This document shows positions 62,901 to 64,000 of a DNA stretch of 64,000 bases, one piece after another. The position numbers were made by a program, and so were the translations under genes. The stretch spans positions 1 through 64,000 of the forward strand of contig CAZWJF010000011.1 in the NCBI GenBank assembly GCA_964634325.1, written 5' to 3'. How positions within the stretch are numbered: position 1 is the stretch's first letter; each line of letters opens with the position of its first letter. The DNA is from JAJXWB01 sp964634325 (lineage in GTDB: Bacteria; Pseudomonadota; Alphaproteobacteria; Rhizobiales; Beijerinckiaceae). Below the pieces are notes generated by a model, which saw nothing but the letters and a program-made list of their open reading frames with translations, was not told the origin of the DNA and ran no database searches.

Positions 62901-64000
62901 GCGCGAGCTTCTGGAGCCGATTCTGGCGGATTTCTGCGAGGAATGGTTCGGCCTCTCCGAGCAGGGCGGCCTGTTCCGGCGCGCCGGCTATCGATGGGAC
63001 TGGAAGCCGGGGCTGCCGCCCAATTATCCCGGGCACTTCCTGTCGCCGTCGCGCTACATCTTCCAGCCGCATCCGGGGCCGGACGTCGAGGCGATCGGCG
63101 CGGCGCACGGCGTGTCCGTGCACGGCGCCATGGTGGATTATCTGACGAAATACGGCGCGAGCCTGAAAGCGTCGGTCACGCGCGCCGTGCTGGACTCGGC
63201 CGAAGGGAAAGACGTCGAATTCGCCTCGCGTACGATCGCCGGCGCGATGATGGGTTTCATCCCGACGGTCGAAGGCAACTTGCGCCGCATTCTCAACGAG
63301 TGGCTGCGCGAAGGCGTCCTGTGGAAACTGCGCGCGCGATTCGCCGGCGATCCGACCGACGATTTTACAGACGCCTGCAACCGCCTCGGCGACGATTTCA
63401 TCCCGGCGATGCAATTGCGCGCCGTGCCCGAGATCATCTGGCGCACGGCCACAGTGTCGCACACGCTGGGCGACGGCGAACATATGGTCGAGGTGAAGCC
63501 CGGCGAGATCGTCGTAGCGAGTTCGGTGTCGGCCACCCAGCAATGTCTGGCCGAAGGCAGCCGCCAATACCACCACGCGTTCGGCGGCAACCGTCGCGCG
63601 GCGGATCATCCGACACACGCCTGCCCCGGCGCCGATCCGGCGCTCGCCGTCATGCTTGGCTTCTTCAGCGCTCTCGTCGAATCGGACCTGCCGCTGCGGC
63701 CCGGGCCCGGACCCTTGACGATTTCGATGGAGGGCTGGCTGCCGGCTGCGCCGCCGAAACACACGCCGGCCAAGACCTCGGACCATTGGCTGGGGCTGAC
63801 GTCGGCGCCTGTGACCACGCCCATTCTCGTCATCGGCGATTCATGGCTGTCGAACACGTTCGGATACCAGAGCCTCGTGGGATCGCTGGCGACGCTCGGC
63901 TACAAGGTCGGGTCGGGCATGCGCTTTTCCGCGCTCGGCATGCGGCTCAAGGAAATGGCCGACCCGGCGCTGCTCGACCAAGTGTCGAGCTTCTTCCTCA
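59953..64000 (+). CDS. DyP peroxidase – cytochrome P450 – SGNH hydrolase fusion (partial, runs off window)
   Basis: One uninterrupted frame of 1349 codons so far. ATG 59953 has AGGGGA (59939-59944) 8 bases upstream. Residues 1-310 are an N-terminal domain with VTFDGSWEAY near 87. Residues about 320-800 are a DyP-type peroxidase: GFTEG (513-517, usually GxxDG), CPFHAHIRRANPR (from Cys650, likely proximal His655) and RRGMSYG (from Arg677). Residues about 850-1265 form a cytochrome P450 with the haem-thiolate Cys1224 in HACPG, preceded by a longer-than-usual FGGNRR loop. From 1290 an SGNH-hydrolase start is seen (GDSW, 1295-1298). No signal peptide. A cytoplasmic multifunctional oxidative enzyme is likely; substrate unknown. 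Start and middle are well supported; the end is not visible. Confidence 0.88.
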   Translation, partial: MRRDLTIKTGGLSGTSDFRVLAPIKKGFVPSLDAITYKTRVKRVLRTLHIGRSDAHEHELFRVLSDAVERVGRIHSVGIAVLEPEDKVLLTVTFDGSWEAYVRVIWQKVARLLDLIFCNTDGYVLGYENSYEDWGAWLKSAQSEAAFLYATPNVTVDDIRYLRMEERVHRREPGARAELVTSRIRIPSAEQIASRSIFETDGMVPGDPTSAGYEQAMSIDDAGRPPFRHGVRILAGIYRLTDVFPPYTKDGEVLHRAAQELLPEFVRMVRDGNTYQYGVARALRRFEEAVHWFQESPAEPDVRTQLPTPLPEKPPLADPANVQGGILTSYPDVDHGCLLMVQFKTPAAAAAFLKALPVTTEADTLAPGGIATNIAFTLEGLRAIGLTDDEIREWPEEFAQGMEMRAGILGDVRVNHPQRWRRPARNWALGVNAPNVGETDEAARIDLSAVHAMIQVRSRATPDGSDDDTIKARAPLMAALEKLVAVHEGVAPLSLQWMHRLRNANKVVEEHFGFTEGNSEPVLNKADAGRRYSNQSHLGDFLCGYPNLADKTDFYGGASERIRPLMKDGSFLAVRKLRQDVEAFETALAEGAKALNAEGLTLSREDLMAKMMGRWPADHAQSGQPLAEVLGPDPLSNDFHFDKDPAGSVCPFHAHIRRANPRFVSPEPGARPPRIARRGMSYGPIHDRGQTDPTALRNSLDTERGLVFMVYNASLGEQFEVVQSWLSGGNSSGSFSGQSDPLLGVAEPGKKRFFRFEHEGQVAHMPLDGSDRLHVEPRPFVRLEWGAYLFAPSIKALGLLQARAEAQGQKPLVTWSAARGEKKIAALRALEAREGADAALSAWKAALEDQDAAADFTSASIWAAIRENHGGVLRTPYGVLVAEKEMVQKVFVDAARNLTITGYLPRMRRSFGVLYLGLDPGQEDRAYERASEACNKAIMAIDTHYTFDLARTSVQKALQKLVDDEIAYARHDGERRWELTVEARELLEPILADFCEEWFGLSEQGGLFRRAGYRWDWKPGLPPNYPGHFLSPSRYIFQPHPGPDVEAIGAAHGVSVHGAMVDYLTKYGASLKASVTRAVLDSAEGKDVEFASRTIAGAMMGFIPTVEGNLRRILNEWLREGVLWKLRARFAGDPTDDFTDACNRLGDDFIPAMQLRAVPEIIWRTATVSHTLGDGEHMVEVKPGEIVVASSVSATQQCLAEGSRQYHHAFGGNRRAADHPTHACPGADPALAVMLGFFSALVESDLPLRPGPGPLTISMEGWLPAAPPKHTPAKTSDHWLGLTSAPVTTPILVIGDSWLSNTFGYQSLVGSLATLGYKVGSGMRFSALGMRLKEMADPALLDQVSSFFL

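Overview
The window is GC-rich chromosomal DNA from an alphaproteobacterium, most likely order Hyphomicrobiales (Rhizobiales). Three things point there: codon use, the argS–SPOR protein–nagZ–scpA–scpB gene order, and the DUF2849–cysI–DUF934–cysH–cysD–cysN sulfur locus. Family and genus cannot be fixed from sequence alone; there are no rRNA genes and only one tRNA. I see no insertion sequence, integrase, prophage or CRISPR array, and nearly all the DNA is coding.

Layout. 1–438 is the 3' end of RNase E (rne). 439–7.9 kb holds a lipoprotein, an old-yellow-enzyme reductase, two membrane-associated proteins, an aminotransferase, an M48 peptidase and a DsbA-like oxidoreductase. 7.9–14.9 kb looks like a surface and signalling region: a hybrid histidine kinase, two TadG-like proteins flanking a single-domain response regulator, and an EAL protein. 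15.1–18.9 kb carries aroQ–accB–accC–tauE and aat. 19.0–21.6 kb has two nearly identical branched-chain-type ABC solute-binding protein genes in tandem, each with its own hairpin terminator and no permease nearby. 21.7–28.3 kb (minus strand) is argS, a SPOR protein, nagZ, scpA, scpB and a PAP2 phosphatase. 28.3–40.1 kb is mixed housekeeping: an MFS exporter, guaB, a thioesterase, an acetyltransferase, MAPEG, a class A beta-lactamase coupled to erpA, dgt, an alkylsulfatase-like MBL protein, rlmE and ppx. tRNA-Gln(CTG) follows at 40.4 kb.

41.1–52.1 kb is a minus-strand nitrate assimilation operon: nirB, nirD, nasA, nrtA, nrtB, a fused two-NBD ATPase (nrtC/D) and a protein made of three GAF-like repeats. 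It would import nitrate and reduce it to nitrite and then ammonium. An FNR-type box lies upstream of nirB. Divergent from it, 52.5–59.1 kb is the sulfate assimilation operon: DUF2849, cysI, DUF934, cysH, cysD, cysN and a TauE/SafE permease. A Crp/Fnr-type regulator gene follows.

The most unusual item starts at 59953 and runs off the window's right edge. It is one open frame of at least 1349 codons combining an N-terminal domain with a 'FDGSWEAY' motif, a DyP-type peroxidase domain, a cytochrome P450 domain and the start of an SGNH/GDSL-hydrolase domain. Both haem domains carry changes at positions normally conserved for catalysis. This is the best candidate for an undescribed system. Other points of note are the triplicated GAF protein in the nitrate operon, the paired degenerate ATPase site of the fused transporter ATPase, and a hydrophobic C-terminal tail on CysN.
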